This document shows, one piece after another, positions 13,591 to 14,042 of a stretch of 14,042 nucleotides of DNA; within the stretch, counting starts at the first letter, position 1; the number at the start of each line of letters is the position of its first letter. The DNA lies in assembly GCA_016206385.1 (NCBI GenBank), contig JACQRS010000118.1:1-14042 (forward strand), read 5' to 3'. The stretch comes from Candidatus Rokuibacteriota bacterium. GTDB lineage: Bacteria > Methylomirabilota > Methylomirabilia > Rokubacteriales > CSP1-6. The notes under the pieces are model-generated. The model searched no databases, was not told where the DNA came from, and saw only the letters and a program-made list of their open reading frames with translations. A program made the position numbers and the translations under genes.

Positions 13591-14042
13591 ATGGGAAAAC
13601 GCAAGCGGAAGTCCACGCCGATCCCGAAAACCCAGACGCGCTCGCCCTGGGCGCGCCTCCTGGTTCCGGGCGTCCTCGCCCTAGCGGTGGTGGCGGGCGT
13701 GAGCGCCTGGTTCATCTTTCAGAAAGGCGGCCCGCAGGTCGTTGCCGCCCAGTACCGGGGTGGGCCCAGGCTGGCGGTGGACAAGGAACTGATTGACTTC
13801 GGCGCCGTCCGGTTCGAGAAATTCGTCCGGGCCAGCTTCCGGCTGCGTAACGTGGGCGACAAGCCGCTGCGGCTGCCGGCATATCCGCCGGTGGACGCGG
13901 TCGAAGGGTGCTGACCCCCCAAAGCGGTCGTCGGTGCGACGACCTTGGATCCCGGGCAAGAAACAGACCTCTCCACGGAGTTTACCATGCACGAAGGGAT
14001 GGGTGGGCCCCACCTGTTCACGATCCGCCTCCAGACCAATGA
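13591..14042 (+). CDS. Membrane-anchored ASH/DUF1573-like protein with in-frame TGA (candidate selenocysteine), 3'-truncated by window edge
   Basis: The start ATG has GGAGG at 13582-13586. Residues 1-20 are Lys/Arg-rich and cytoplasmic, 22-43 form one membrane helix, and the rest faces outward. From about 58 a beta-rich ASH/DUF1573-like domain begins, with DFGAVRFEKFVRASFRLRNVGDKPL-type spacing (69 to 93). After VEGC (Cys107) the frame meets TGA at 13912-13914 (codon 108), then continues with PPKAVVGATTLDPGQ, MHEGMGGPHLF and IRLQTN to the last base, with no further stop. That downstream part is the expected end of the same domain and keeps GC-rich third positions (32 of 42). A SECIS-like hairpin follows the TGA. 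I read the product as containing Cys107-Sec108. Without recoding it would be a 107-residue protein missing half its domain. Function is unknown; a redox or metal-binding role at the Cys-Sec pair is inference. Confidence 0.72.
13919..13948 (+). promoter_or_regulatory. Candidate bacterial SECIS element
   Basis: The 30-nt hairpin starts 4 nt after the in-frame TGA. Lower stem CCAA/TTGG (13919-13922 with 13945-13948), a 3-nt AGC bulge on the 5' side (13923-13925), then an upper stem of 7-8 perfect pairs (13926-13933 with 13937-13944) and a small G-containing loop (GTG, or GGTGC if the last pair opens). The apical loop begins 18-19 nt past the TGA. Known bacterial SECIS elements lie just downstream of the UGA, carry a side bulge and have a G near the start of the apical loop, all met here. 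Confidence 0.6.

Noticed and set aside
13442..13684. 80-codon GTG frame in the last spacer
   Set aside because: Gly/Pro/Arg-rich product, overlaps the well-supported ASH-domain gene and has no domain.
13912..13914. Simple pseudogene or true stop at this TGA
   Set aside because: Not excluded, but less likely: the frame continues without any shift, domain sequence and codon bias are kept after the TGA, and a SECIS-like hairpin follows at the right distance.
1..14042. tRNA, rRNA, CRISPR array, transposase or integrase genes
   Set aside because: None seen on either strand by eye; no regularly spaced direct repeats and no recombinase motifs.

Overview
The window is a GC-rich bacterial stretch. 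Every supported gene is on the + strand, packed with short gaps or 4-13 nt stop/start overlaps. High GC, many catabolic ABC importers and a 7142-7345 spacer repeat of the kind scattered through uncultured soil and aquifer bacteria suggest a Methylomirabilota/Rokubacteria- or deltaproteobacteria-like organism. That is a low-confidence inference, because no marker gene is present.

Layout: (1) 2-658, 3' part of a CcdA/DsbD-type thiol-disulfide membrane protein. (2) 759-7141, a probable operon with a consensus promoter and candidate operator: RpiR-type regulator, amidohydrolase-2 family protein, MmgE/PrpD protein, then a complete OpuC/ProU-type importer (ATPase with CBS remnant, two permeases, periplasmic binding protein). 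(3) 7142-7345, a spacer with a large imperfect inverted repeat. (4) 7346-8356, a betaine-homocysteine S-methyltransferase-like enzyme with all three zinc cysteines. (5) 8492-10535, an IclR-type regulator with a consensus -35, a 19-nt palindrome over its start codon and a probably leaderless mRNA, followed by an FAD amine oxidase of the DAO/SoxB type. (6) 10626-13283, a NitT/TauT/SsuABC-type importer (binding protein, permease, ATPase) with three hairpins after the binding-protein gene. (7) 13284-13590, a gene-free spacer with candidate promoters. (8) 13591 to the window end, a membrane-anchored ASH/DUF1573-like protein interrupted by an in-frame TGA.

The middle genes fit together as uptake and stepwise demethylation of a quaternary or methylated amine. 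The OpuC-type importer would bring in glycine betaine or a relative, the BHMT-like enzyme would pass one methyl to homocysteine, and the DAO enzyme would oxidise the resulting dimethylglycine or sarcosine. The substrate of the second importer and the roles of the amidohydrolase and PrpD-like proteins cannot be read from sequence.

The most exciting signal is at 13591-14042. The TGA at 13912-13914 directly follows a Cys codon, and the same frame continues with sensible ASH-domain sequence to the window edge. A bulged hairpin that looks like a bacterial SECIS lies just downstream. This is a candidate undescribed selenoprotein with a Cys-Sec pair in an extracytoplasmic ASH-like domain.
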